Below are positions 54,941 to 63,541 of a DNA stretch of 64,000 nt, piece by piece. The notes under the pieces were generated by a model, which did not search any database, was not told where the DNA came from, and saw only the letters and a program-made list of their open reading frames with translations. The stretch covers positions 930,001 to 994,000 of the forward strand of contig NZ_BTPM01000001.1 of assembly GCF_036245475.1 (NCBI RefSeq). The letters run 5' to 3'. A program made the translations under genes and the position numbers. The number at the start of each line of letters is the position of its first letter. Position 1 is the first letter of the stretch. Source of the stretch: Vibrio sp. 10N. Its GTDB lineage: Bacteria > Pseudomonadota > Gammaproteobacteria > Enterobacterales > Vibrionaceae.

Positions 54941-54960
54941 TTTGTGAATTAAATCACAAA
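54941..54960. promoter_or_regulatory. crp site: Perfect CRP-type site
   Basis: TTTGTGA-N6-TCACAAA contains the exact TGTGA-N6-TCACA core, centred about 117 bases before the predicted sigma-54 start and overlapping the T-tract of the metG terminator. Confidence 0.6.
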
Positions 54961-54985
54961 AAAAGCCAGCAAGAATGCTGGCTTT
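54958..54985 (-). terminator. Terminator of metG
   Basis: AAAGCCAGCA (54962-54971), AGAA, TGCTGGCTTT (54976-54985); on the minus strand it is followed by a T-run. Confidence 0.88.
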
Positions 54986-55005
54986 AGTCTAACGATATTA
55001 GCGTG

Positions 55006-57066
55006 TTACATCACACGCATGCCTGGCTGAGCACCGTCATGTGGCTCAAGGATCCATAGGTCGCTGCCACCAGGGCCTGCGGCTAGGATCATGCCTTCAG
55101 ACATACCAAACTTCATCTTACGAGGCTTGAGGTTTGCTACCATAACGGTCAGCTTACCTTCTAGCTCTTCAGGTTTGTATGCCGACTTAATACCAGAGAA
55201 CACTTGGCGAGTTTCGCCACCGATGTCTAGCTGGAACTTAAGTAGCTTGTTCGCTTTTGGCACTTCTTCACAAGAAATGATGCGAGCAATGCGCATGTCT
55301 ACTTTGGCAAAGTCGTCAAACTCGATCTCATCAGCGATAGGATCTTTATCAAGCTCAGTTTGGCTTGCTTTGTTCTTCTCTGCTTCCGCTTTTTCTTTCG
55401 CCGCGACTTCTGCTGCTGCATCTTCTTTAGAAGCTTCGATCATCGCTTCCACTTTCTTAGGATCGATACGGTTAAACAGCGCCTTGAACTTAGTGATCTC
55501 ATGACCCGTCAGTGGCGCGGCAATACCTTCCCAAGTTAGCGTTTCGTTTAGGAATGCTTCTGTACGCGCAGCCAAAGCTGGCATAACCGGCTTCAGGTAA
55601 GTCATCAGAACGCGGAACAGGTTGATACCCACAGAGCAGATGTCTTGAAGCTCTTGGTCTTTGCCTTCTTCTTTAGCAACAACCCAAGGTGCTTTCTCGT
55701 CAACGTACTGGTTCGCTTTGTCAGCCAGTGCCGTGATTTCACGGATTGCACGACCAAACTCACGAGACTCGTACAGCTCTGCGATGCGGTCAGCGGCTGC
55801 AACGAATTCGTTGTATAGCTCAGGCTCTGCAAAGTTGTCAGAAAGCTTGCCTTCGAAACGTTTGCTGATGAAACCAGCGTTACGAGATGCTAGGTTCACA
55901 ATCTTGTTGACGACGTCAGCGTTAACACGTTGCGTGAAGTCTTCAAGGTTAAGGTCTAGATCGTCGATACGGCTGTTTAGCTTCGCAGCGTAGTAGTAAC
56001 GTAGACACTCAGGATCTAGGTGGTTAAGGTACGTTGCCGCTTTGATGAAAGTGCCTTTCGATTTAGACATCTTCGCGCCGTTTACTGTTACGTAGCCGTG
56101 AACGAATACGTTGTTTGGCTTACGGAAGCCGCTGCCTTCTAGCATTGCTGGCCAGAATAGGCTGTGGAAGTAAACAATGTCTTTACCGATGAAGTGGTAA
56201 AGCTCAGTCGAGCTGTCTTTTTTCCAGTACTCGTCGAAATCGAGATCGTCACGCTTGCCACACAGGTTTTTGAATGACGCCATGTAGCCAACAGGGGCAT
56301 CTAGCCAAACGTAGAAGAACTTGTTCTTTTCGCCTGGGATTTCGAAACCGAAGTAAGGCGCATCGCGAGAGATATCCCACTGCTGCAGACCTGACTCGAA
56401 CCACTCTTGCATCTTGTTCGCTGTTTCTGATTGAAGCGAGCCAGAGCGAGTCCACTCTTTTAGCATGCTTTCAAACTGAGGCAGGTCGAAGAAGAAGTGC
56501 TCAGAGTCTTTCATTACAGGCGTCGCGCCAGATACTGCTGATTTAGGATTAATCAGTTCAGTTGGGCTGTAGGTTTCACCACAGTTGTCACAGTTGTCGC
56601 CGTATTGATCTTCAGACTTACATTTCGGGCAAGTACCTTTAACGAAGCGATCTGGTAGGAACATCTCTTTTTCTGGGTCAAACAGCTGAGAAATAGTACG
56701 GCTAGAAATGAAGCCATTCTTTTTCAGCTCAAGGTAGATGTGAGATGCCAACTCGCGGTTCTCATCTGAGTGCGTGCTGTGGTAGTTATCGAAACTGATA
56801 TCAAAGCCAGCGAAGTCTTTTTGGTGCTCTTCGCTAACTGCTGCGATCATTTCTTCCGGCGTGATCCCCATCTGCTGAGCTTTCAGCATGATTGGTGTGC
56901 CGTGAGCATCATCAGCACAAATGAAGTTTACTACGTTGCCACGTAGACGTTGGTAGCGCACCCAAATATCCGCTTGGATATGCTCAAGCATATGACCTAA
57001 GTGGATAGAGCCGTTAGCGTACGGTAGTGCACAAGTGACCAACAGTTTTCTTGGATCGTTTGCCAT
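55006..57066 (-). CDS. metG: Methionyl-tRNA synthetase
   Basis: Class I aminoacyl-tRNA synthetase, 686 residues. HIGH motif as SIHLGHML, zinc knuckle [22 protein letters not shown] motif in [11 protein letters not shown], and a C-terminal EMAP/Trbp-type tRNA-binding domain ([14 protein letters not shown] to the end), as in the long dimeric form. Divergent from apbC, the same arrangement as in E. coli metG-mrp. Confidence 0.97.
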   Translation of the reverse strand: MANDPRKLLVTCALPYANGSIHLGHMLEHIQADIWVRYQRLRGNVVNFICADDAHGTPIMLKAQQMGITPEEMIAAVSEEHQKDFAGFDISFDNYHSTHSDENRELASHIYLELKKNGFISSRTISQLFDPEKEMFLPDRFVKGTCPKCKSEDQYGDNCDNCGETYSPTELINPKSAVSGATPVMKDSEHFFFDLPQFESMLKEWTRSGSLQSETANKMQEWFESGLQQWDISRDAPYFGFEIPGEKNKFFYVWLDAPVGYMASFKNLCGKRDDLDFDEYWKKDSSTELYHFIGKDIVYFHSLFWPAMLEGSGFRKPNNVFVHGYVTVNGAKMSKSKGTFIKAATYLNHLDPECLRYYYAAKLNSRIDDLDLNLEDFTQRVNADVVNKIVNLASRNAGFISKRFEGKLSDNFAEPELYNEFVAAADRIAELYESREFGRAIREITALADKANQYVDEKAPWVVAKEEGKDQELQDICSVGINLFRVLMTYLKPVMPALAARTEAFLNETLTWEGIAAPLTGHEITKFKALFNRIDPKKVEAMIEASKEDAAAEVAAKEKAEAEKNKASQTELDKDPIADEIEFDDFAKVDMRIARIISCEEVPKANKLLKFQLDIGGETRQVFSGIKSAYKPEELEGKLTVMVANLKPRKMKFGMSEGMILAAGPGGSDLWILEPHDGAQPGMRVM

Positions 57067-57243
57067 ACTTTGTTTCGCTTTCTTTATTCAGAGTAAAAAT
57101 ATTGGCTAATACTACATGATGCATGGCATGACTCCAAGATATCCGACACCAATCTCCCCAACTTTTTTAGGGTTCTGGTTCGGCCAAGTGAGTGCTAATC
57201 TTAGGAAGATTAGCAAAAGACTAACAATAATAAGGAATGCAAG

Positions 57244-58320
57244 ATGCGCACGTTCGAATCGAAACAAGATTTTTGCCAATGGCTAGGGGAGTTTAGTGAT
57301 TCAAATCTTAAGCTTGGGTGGAGTGAAGTCCCTGATGTGGTTAAGGTTGCAGCCTCGGGTGAGTTTCAAATTGCTCTGCCGTTTGCCAACCTCTCGGCGC
57401 GAGAGGCATTAGCTAGCTGGATTGAAGGCAAACAAGCTTCTGGCGAAGTCGCTCAGTTTCCTTTCTCAGTCTCTGTCAGTACCAAAGCACTTGAAACTAC
57501 AGTGGCGACGGAAATCAAAGGTGTGAAAAACGTCATTGCGGTGACCTCTGCCAAAGGCGGGGTAGGCAAATCGACCACCGCAGTTAATCTTGCATTGGCG
57601 ATCAGTCAGCTAGGCGCAAAAGTGGGTATTTTAGATGCCGATGTATACGGCCCATCAATTCCTATCATGCTCGGCCAAATCGATGCGCACCCAGAAGTGC
57701 GTGATGGCAAGTGGATGCAACCCGTACCTGCTCATGGTATTTACACGCAATCCATCGGATACTTGATGAGTACTGATGACGCGGCCATTTGGCGCGGCCC
57801 TATGGCGTCCAAAGCGTTGGCTCAGCTTCTTAATGAAACGGAATGGCCAGATTTAGATTACTTGGTTATTGATATGCCGCCGGGCACAGGCGATATTCAA
57901 TTGACCCTATCACAGCAAATACCGGTAACCGGCGCACTTATCGTGACCACGCCGCAAGACCTTGCTTTGGCTGATGCGATTAAAGGCGCTGCGATGTTCG
58001 AGAAAGTCTCGGTACCTGTAGTTGGTATTGTTGAGAATATGAGCTATCACATCTGTAGCCAATGTGGTTCGAAAGAGCATATCTTCGGTGCGGGTGGTGC
58101 TGAGTGGATGGCGTCGAAGTTTGGGCTTAATTTGCTTGGTCAAGTGCCGCTTCATATCGACATTCGTGAGTCGATTGATAATGGTGCTCCAACGGTGGTG
58201 TCAAACCCAGATAGTGAACACGCAATTATCTATCGAGAGCTTGCAGAAAGAGTTTGCTCGGATCTATTTTGGGGCGGCAAAGCGAAACCAGACTCAATCT
58301 TGTTTAAGATGGTCGAATAA
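57244..58320 (+). CDS. apbC: Iron-sulfur cluster carrier protein ApbC (Mrp)
   Basis: P-loop ATPase that carries and delivers Fe-S clusters, 358 residues. N-terminal MIP18-like remnant, then deviant Walker A SAKGGVGKSTTAVN, Walker B LVIDMPPGTGDIQL, and the cluster-binding CxxC in HICSQCGSKEHIF. Divergent from metG. Confidence 0.94.
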   Translation: MRTFESKQDFCQWLGEFSDSNLKLGWSEVPDVVKVAASGEFQIALPFANLSAREALASWIEGKQASGEVAQFPFSVSVSTKALETTVATEIKGVKNVIAVTSAKGGVGKSTTAVNLALAISQLGAKVGILDADVYGPSIPIMLGQIDAHPEVRDGKWMQPVPAHGIYTQSIGYLMSTDDAAIWRGPMASKALAQLLNETEWPDLDYLVIDMPPGTGDIQLTLSQQIPVTGALIVTTPQDLALADAIKGAAMFEKVSVPVVGIVENMSYHICSQCGSKEHIFGAGGAEWMASKFGLNLLGQVPLHIDIRESIDNGAPTVVSNPDSEHAIIYRELAERVCSDLFWGGKAKPDSILFKMVE

Positions 58321-58458
58321 CTCGATATGAGTATGGTTGGTTATTAAGCAAACAGTGGGCTAGTGGGTAATCGATTGCATTTTTTCATTCTTCGATCTGA
58401 GACAAAATTGAACGTCAAATAAGTGAGATATCGACTAGTATCTATTGAATGATGTCCA

Positions 58459-58464
58459 TATAAT
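58459..58464 (+). promoter_or_regulatory. Possible -10 element of udk
   Basis: Perfect TATAAT 46 bases before the udk start, without a good -35 at normal distance. Confidence 0.3.
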
Positions 58465-58509
58465 TACGCGGTTTTGTCCTCACCACCATATATGTACTAG
58501 GTGCAAAGA

Positions 58510-59151
58510 ATGTCTGATAATAATCAATGTGTCATCGTCGGTATCGCTGGCGCTTCTGCTTCTGGAAAAAGCCTCATTGCGAGCACTATCTATAACGAAC
58601 TTCGCGAGAAGGTTGGCGATCATCAAATCGGTGTCATCACGGAAGATTGTTACTACAACGATCAAAGTCACTTGAGCATGGAAGAGCGTGTTAAAACGAA
58701 CTACGACCACCCAAATGCCCTTGACCACGATCTGCTTTGCGAACACCTAGAGCAACTGATCAATGGTGAAGCGGTTGAAGTGCCAGAGTACAGCTACACC
58801 GAGCACACTCGTACAGAAAACAGCACCACGATGACACCAAAGAAAGTGATCATCCTTGAAGGTATTCTTCTGCTGACAGATCCTCGCCTACGTAAACTGA
58901 TGCACGCGACCGTATTTATGGATACGCCGCTTGATATCTGTCTACTGCGCCGCGTTAAGCGTGATGTTGAAGAACGTGGTCGTACAATGGAATCTGTGCT
59001 GACTCAGTACCAATCGACAGTTCGTCCTATGTTTATGCAGTTCATTGAACCATCAAAGCAACACGCGGACATTATTGTCCCACGTGGCGGTAAAAACCGT
59101 ATCGCAATCGACGTGTTAAAAGCGCACATCGCTAAGTTACTTCGTGCATAA
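58510..59151 (+). CDS. udk: Uridine kinase
   Basis: Phosphorylates uridine and cytidine in pyrimidine salvage, 213 residues. P-loop [11 protein letters not shown], then [10 protein letters not shown] and the substrate-binding FDHPNA-like [12 protein letters not shown], and [15 protein letters not shown] at 58510 is preceded by AGGTG; a GTG nine bases earlier is less likely. Confidence 0.95.
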   Translation: MSDNNQCVIVGIAGASASGKSLIASTIYNELREKVGDHQIGVITEDCYYNDQSHLSMEERVKTNYDHPNALDHDLLCEHLEQLINGEAVEVPEYSYTEHTRTENSTTMTPKKVIILEGILLLTDPRLRKLMHATVFMDTPLDICLLRRVKRDVEERGRTMESVLTQYQSTVRPMFMQFIEPSKQHADIIVPRGGKNRIAIDVLKAHIAKLLRA

Positions 59152-59256
59152 TCCTGACTCAGTTCGGATTGAAAGCGCACAATGAACTCAGTGAGAATGT
59201 CCTATAATAGATAGGTGCTCGAACGGCGTTTAAATTGCTTTATTTTTTAACTAATT

Positions 59257-59287
59257 AGTGGCACTTTATGTGCCACTTTTTGTTTTT
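59257..59287 (+). terminator. Terminator of udk
   Basis: AGTGGCAC (59257-59264), TTTAT, GTGCCACT (59270-59277), followed by a T-rich run. Confidence 0.88.
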
Positions 59288-59316
59288 AGGTTTTCAGCCT
59301 TGCAAGGAAGTTGCTA

Positions 59317-61416
59317 ATGAAAAAATTCCTCCTCATTCTTGCCATCCCGGTATTTGTCATCGTGTTAGGTATCGCGGCACTGGTGATGTTGGTTAATCCC
59401 AACCAGTTCAAACCAATGCTTGCTGAACAAGTGAAAACTCAAACGGGTCTTGAGCTTGAAATTAGCGGTGATATCAGTTGGCAGTTCTTCCCGTCGGTAG
59501 GCTTAGAGCTTGGCCAAACCAGCCTTAAAAACCCGCAAGGTTTTCAAAACCCAAATTTATTTAGTGTTAGCCAAGTCGGCGTGAGTGTGGCTGTGATGCC
59601 GCTGCTCGATAAAACGTTGGAGATTGGCTCGATAACGTTAGATGGTGCGCAGGTTTACTTAGAAACTCTGAAAGACGGCCGCTCAAATCTTGATGCCTTA
59701 ACGGCAGCGCCGCAAACAGAAACCACGGCAGAGCCAGAAGCAACCAGCGATGCGCCAGCTGAAACGTCCACATCAGCCGCCGATGGATGGCAGATTTCTC
59801 TCTCTGGTGTCACCGTGTCAAATGCGCTGCTTGAGGTGTCAAACGCGCAAACGGGCGCTTTCACTAAGCTTTATGATGTGGGCTTGAATGTGACGGAGTT
59901 TGCCGTTGACCAATGGACGACGGCGAGCTTTGAGCTTAAAGGCCAAAACAACGATCAGCAGTTCACAGCGAAGGGTACTGCTGATTTCAAACTGGCGCAG
60001 GGCTTTGCAGAATACGCGCTCAAGAACATCGAGTTTGATGCGACCTATAAAGATGCGGTAAACCAGATTCAACAAGCGCAGTTAAAACTGGCGACGTTTG
60101 AGTTTGATAAGCCAAATGCCATCGACTTTTCAATGAAAGGCAATGCTGCCGATCTCACCTTTGAGGCTAAAGGTGGCACCACGTTTACCGTCGATAAAGC
60201 GATGACTCTTGTTACGTTGAGTGGATTGTCTTTAGATTCGACACTAGAAGGAGCAACGCTTCCGCAATCGCCGATGAAGGTGGTGATGGCTTCTGATCTT
60301 AGCTTTGATATGAACAAAAGCTTCCTAGACTTTGTGTTGCAGAAACTGACCGTTAATAAGATTGAGCTTGATGGTAAGGCAACGGTGCAGTTGGCGGACA
60401 TTCCGCAGGTGCGCTTCTCACTGCACAGCCCAAATATCGATTTAGATGAGTTTTTGGGCTTGAACCAAGCGGCAGCTAGCACTGACTCTAAAGGTGGTGA
60501 ATCTGGAACAGGTGGTTCGGGCACCAGTGCACCTTCACAAGAAGTTGAACCTGATTTAACAGCGCTTGGCGGTTTGGATGTTCAAGGTAAGATCACCATC
60601 GATAAGTTCAAAGCGGGCAATGCTCATATGCAGCAAGTGAAGACCGATTTTGCTGTGAATCGTGGCGTGGCGACGCTGAACTCTTTCAGCTCGCAGCTTT
60701 ACAGTGGTTCGATTACTGCAACGGGCAAGTTAGATGCACGTAAATCTCCAGCGTCATACAGCGCAGTGAAGCGTATTAAAGGCGTCAAAGTACAACCACT
60801 GCTGGTTGATGTGGCCAACAACGATATGTTGGAAGGTACGGGTAATATTGATGTGAATGTCAAAGGCAAAGGTCTAGCACCTACCGCGATGAAGAAAAAC
60901 CTGTCGGGTACGGTGAAAATTAACTTTGCCGATGGCGCAGTCAATGGTATCAACGTGGCGCAGCTTATTCGTGACAACTACGCTCGCTTTACAGGGAAGC
61001 CTGTAGAGGGCGAAACAGGTCCGAAAAAGACCGACTTCAGCGCGATGAAAGCAACGCTCAAACTTGCCAACGGTGTGGTATCGACCAATGATATGACGGC
61101 TGAGTCACCGCTATTGCGTGTCAAAGGTCAAGGCTCGGCGAACTATATCAATGAGACCGCTGACTTTGTGGTGAGCACGTCGGTTGTTGGTACCCTTGAA
61201 GGGCAGGGTGGTCAGAGTATCGATGAGCTTAGAGATGTAACGATTCCAATTCGAATTACTGGCGCGTGGACGGATCCAAAATTTGCTTTGGTGTTTGACG
61301 ATGTGCTCAAAGAGAAAGCGAAAAAAGAAGTCGAGCGTGCCACTGAGCGACTAGGCATTAAAGATGAAAAGACGAAAAAAGCAGTAGATAGCCTGCTGAA
61401 AGGTCTCTTTAACTAA
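59317..61416 (+). CDS. AsmA family protein
   Basis: A 699-residue envelope protein with one N-terminal membrane anchor (about residues 2-24) and a long periplasmic beta-rich part. N-terminal AsmA domain has ISGDISWQFFPSVGLELGQTSLKNP; C-terminal AsmA-like domain has GTVKINFADGAVNGINVAQLI and LLRVKGQGSANY. A Thr/Ala/Glu linker (about 130-155) and a Ser/Gly-rich linker separate modules. AsmA-like proteins are thought to help move phospholipids to the outer membrane. ATG at 59317 has AAGGAAG upstream. Confidence 0.9.
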   Translation: MKKFLLILAIPVFVIVLGIAALVMLVNPNQFKPMLAEQVKTQTGLELEISGDISWQFFPSVGLELGQTSLKNPQGFQNPNLFSVSQVGVSVAVMPLLDKTLEIGSITLDGAQVYLETLKDGRSNLDALTAAPQTETTAEPEATSDAPAETSTSAADGWQISLSGVTVSNALLEVSNAQTGAFTKLYDVGLNVTEFAVDQWTTASFELKGQNNDQQFTAKGTADFKLAQGFAEYALKNIEFDATYKDAVNQIQQAQLKLATFEFDKPNAIDFSMKGNAADLTFEAKGGTTFTVDKAMTLVTLSGLSLDSTLEGATLPQSPMKVVMASDLSFDMNKSFLDFVLQKLTVNKIELDGKATVQLADIPQVRFSLHSPNIDLDEFLGLNQAAASTDSKGGESGTGGSGTSAPSQEVEPDLTALGGLDVQGKITIDKFKAGNAHMQQVKTDFAVNRGVATLNSFSSQLYSGSITATGKLDARKSPASYSAVKRIKGVKVQPLLVDVANNDMLEGTGNIDVNVKGKGLAPTAMKKNLSGTVKINFADGAVNGINVAQLIRDNYARFTGKPVEGETGPKKTDFSAMKATLKLANGVVSTNDMTAESPLLRVKGQGSANYINETADFVVSTSVVGTLEGQGGQSIDELRDVTIPIRITGAWTDPKFALVFDDVLKEKAKKEVERATERLGIKDEKTKKAVDSLLKGLFN

Positions 61417-61431
61417 TCTGTCTTTTTAAGC

Positions 61432-61463
61432 AAAAAATGCCAGCCTTTGAGGCTGGCATTTTT
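61432..61463. terminator. Bidirectional terminator after the asmA-like gene
   Basis: AAAAAATGCCAGCC (61432-61445), TTTGA, GGCTGGCATTTTT (61451-61463). It can serve the convergent small gene too. Confidence 0.9.
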
Positions 61464-61478
61464 GTTAACGGTATGTGG

Positions 61479-61745
61479 TTACCAATGCAGGTCGAGATCT
61501 TGCTCTGGCTCGGCGATGGTTTCCCATTGGCCAATCAAACGAGTTACCGTTGCCATGTCGATCATTTTGCTATCGATAACACCATTGGGTCTGCGAATGG
61601 TCAGTGAGACGCTCGATGGTTGTGTGCTAGGCGCTATTGAGTCCCAACACGCTGTGGAGTCCTGCATGCTTTGTATTGGTCCCCATCCTAGGACAAACTG
61701 ATGCTCGCTGGTGTGCATCCAAAGGGTCAGAGTACAACTTTCCAT
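61479..61745 (-). CDS. Small hypothetical protein
   Basis: An 88-residue protein of unknown function (MESCTLTLWMHTSEHQF at the start, PEQDLDLHW at the end), no signal or membrane segment, several Trp and Ser. Three in-frame ATGs are possible (61775, 61757, 61745); the last has GGAGAG six bases upstream. A bidirectional terminator follows its stop. No family recognised. It lies between asmA-like and btuR genes. Confidence 0.6.
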   Translation of the reverse strand: MESCTLTLWMHTSEHQFVLGWGPIQSMQDSTACWDSIAPSTQPSSVSLTIRRPNGVIDSKMIDMATVTRLIGQWETIAEPEQDLDLHW

Positions 61746-61845
61746 AAAACTCTCCATGTTACCGTTATGTTGCATATATGTTTAATTTAAACGAAATGCA
61801 AACCATTGTCATGCACGAATTAGTTTATTTTGTACCCCAAGAAGG

Positions 61846-62454
61846 TTACCAGTCGACGCCTTTAAGCGCTTTAACGCCCGACTCAAAAGCATGCTTAACG
61901 TTTTTCACCTCAGAAACGGTGTCTGCCATCTCAATCAATGTTCGGTGCGCGGCACGTCCGGTAATAATGACAGACTGCATTGCAGGGCGATTATTGAGCG
62001 CCTCGACCACCTCATCAAGTTCAATGTAGCCATAACTCACCATATAGGTCAGCTCATCAAACAAGACGACATCAATAGACTCATCTTGCAGCATACGCTT
62101 GCACTCTTGCCAGACGCCTTGCGCTGCTTCGGTGTCCGCCGTCTTGTTCTGGGTTTCCCAGGTAAAGCCCGTTGCCATTACTTGAAATTCAACACCCAGC
62201 TTTTCGAGCAGGTTTCGCTCACCGTTATCCCAAGTACCTTTAATAAACTGTGCCACTGCACACTTTTTGCCGTGTCCGACAGCGCGTGCGACCGTGCCAA
62301 ACCCTGATGTCGATTTTCCTTTACCGTTTCCGGTAATAACAAGTAGCAGGCCTTTCTCAATTTGAGCATTGGCGATCTTCTTATCGACATTCTCTTTAAC
62401 TTTCTGTTGGCGCTCTTTATGACGCTGCTGCTTAGACTCTTCCGACATTGACAT
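61846..62454 (-). CDS. cobO: Cob(I)yrinic acid a,c-diamide adenosyltransferase
   Basis: Transfers adenosyl from ATP to Co(I) corrinoids, 202 residues (BtuR/CobO/CobA type). N-terminal Arg/Lys-rich helix, then P-loop ITGNGKGKSTSGFGT, GTWDNGERNLLEK, DVVLFDELTYMVSYGYI. With no other cobalamin genes here, a salvage role (E. coli BtuR) is likely. Confidence 0.95.
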   Translation of the reverse strand: MSMSEESKQQRHKERQQKVKENVDKKIANAQIEKGLLLVITGNGKGKSTSGFGTVARAVGHGKKCAVAQFIKGTWDNGERNLLEKLGVEFQVMATGFTWETQNKTADTEAAQGVWQECKRMLQDESIDVVLFDELTYMVSYGYIELDEVVEALNNRPAMQSVIITGRAAHRTLIEMADTVSEVKNVKHAFESGVKALKGVDW

Positions 62455-62571
62455 AGGGATTCCTTAAATTTGTTGTGTCTACGCTCCATCATAAAGCAAA
62501 CCTAAAAGAAAAAAACGGGATAAATCTTAGGGGAATTTCACAGTTAAGTTCGATATTTTTAAGGGTACCGC

Positions 62572-62640
62572 ATGAAGCTCATTGTTAGAGCGATGAGGAG
62601 AGACGTGATGAGAACCTTAGAGTACTTCGCAATTGTTTGA
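62572..62640 (+). CDS. Possible 22-residue peptide
   Basis: ATG with AAGGG upstream, 22 codons (MKLIVRAMRRDVMR then TLEYFAIV), stop TGA. Basic in its first half, then hydrophobic. It ends 35 bases before a hairpin. Could be a leader peptide or chance; too short to decide. Confidence 0.25.
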   Translation: MKLIVRAMRRDVMRTLEYFAIV

Positions 62641-62674
62641 TGTTTAATTGATAGCTTGTTTATTAAGCCGTATT

Positions 62675-62690
62675 GAGTGTTGTAACACTC
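62675..62690 (+). repeat. Palindrome upstream of the AT-rich membrane-protein pair
   Basis: GAGTGTT (62675-62681), GT, AACACTC (62684-62690), followed by CAAAAAA. Too little loop for a good hairpin; more like an operator, 52 bases before the next gene. Confidence 0.35.
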
Positions 62691-62741
62691 CAAAAAATCA
62701 GTTTAGAGTCTTGAGCAATAAGTAGAAACTGAGAGCATGCA

Positions 62742-63287
62742 ATGATATCAGAACAATTACCCTATAAACTTCCCACATCTATTCCTGATAAAGTGAAGTT
62801 GTTGGCGAACATTACAAAAGTGAATCCAAAGTATCTGGAAAAGAAAGATGAGGCTGAGTTATTGGCATTGTCATATATGGTGATGTATCGTCATTTGGGG
62901 CACTTAGAAAAGCAAACTGCACTCAAGCACGTGCGCTCCTTAGAAAATAAGAATTTGATGAACATTGTTTTGACTAAGTTGCTAGACACCACTTTTGTAA
63001 ATCCGTCTTGGGGAATGTGGTCGCGCTCGAACTCAGAGTTAAATGCTGTCATTACCAAGTCAGAAATTGTTTTATATGTAGGTGGGGCATTTGGCTTTAC
63101 TGCTGGATTATCCTCCGGCCTAGATGGATTAAAGACCTTGGTTAAGGCAACAACGGTTAAAGCTGCTATCCGAAGCTTGGGTGCTTTAGCAATTATATTA
63201 CTGTTATCTCAATCTCAACATGAACTAAATAGCGCGAAAGAGGAGCTATCCAATCGTACAACTATTAACACTTCCAGTCGGTATTAG
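62742..63287 (+). CDS. Hypothetical membrane protein
   Basis: A 181-residue protein of unknown function. The first 105 residues are soluble and helical (KVKLLANITKVNPKYLEKKD, ALKHVRSLENKNLMNIVLTK); then two hydrophobic stretches, about 110-128 (IVLYVGGAFGFTAGLSSGL) and 143-157 (IRSLGALAIILLLS). The DNA is visibly richer in A+T than the flanking metabolic genes and codon use looks less biased. Together with the next small gene it looks like an accessory pair. No family recognised. Confidence 0.65.
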   Translation: MISEQLPYKLPTSIPDKVKLLANITKVNPKYLEKKDEAELLALSYMVMYRHLGHLEKQTALKHVRSLENKNLMNIVLTKLLDTTFVNPSWGMWSRSNSELNAVITKSEIVLYVGGAFGFTAGLSSGLDGLKTLVKATTVKAAIRSLGALAIILLLSQSQHELNSAKEELSNRTTINTSSRY

Positions 63288-63288
63288 T

Positions 63289-63447
63289 ATGAGTAACTTT
63301 AATCTGAATAGGCTTTTAGGTGGTTTGATACTGTGCGGGCTTATGTGGTTGTTTGTTCATCTAGATGAATCAATGAAAGACATCGCGTTTTTTTTAACTT
63401 TGGGTACTTTTGCTTATCGAGAACTCAGGAATAAGAGTACTAAATAA
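63289..63447 (+). CDS. Very small hypothetical membrane protein
   Basis: A 52-residue frame starting one base after the previous stop (TAG-T-ATG), so probably translated by coupling. Begins MSNFNLNRLLGG; two hydrophobic stretches (about residues 10-24, LLGGLILCGLMWLFV, and 33-43), basic end RELRNKSTK. An eight-T run (63388-63395) lies in the coding sequence. Function unknown. Confidence 0.5.
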   Translation: MSNFNLNRLLGGLILCGLMWLFVHLDESMKDIAFFLTLGTFAYRELRNKSTK

Positions 63448-63504
63448 ATCCCTCTTTTTTCAAAGCAGCGAGTTATCTTTTGGAGAATTGGCGTCATTTA
63501 GAAT

Positions 63505-63537
63505 AGGGAAAGAGCGGGAACAAACCTCTTTCCCTTT
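63505..63537 (-). terminator. Terminator of the argR-like gene
   Basis: AGGGAAAGAG (63505-63514) pairs with CTCTTTCCCT (63526-63535) just past the minus-strand stop. Weak T-tract. Confidence 0.55.
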
Positions 63538-63541
63538 ACTA

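Noticed and set aside
57244..57262. tRNA T-loop-like sequence GTTCGAATC
   Set aside because: It lies in the first codons of apbC and no cloverleaf can be drawn around it; no tRNA gene was found anywhere in the window.
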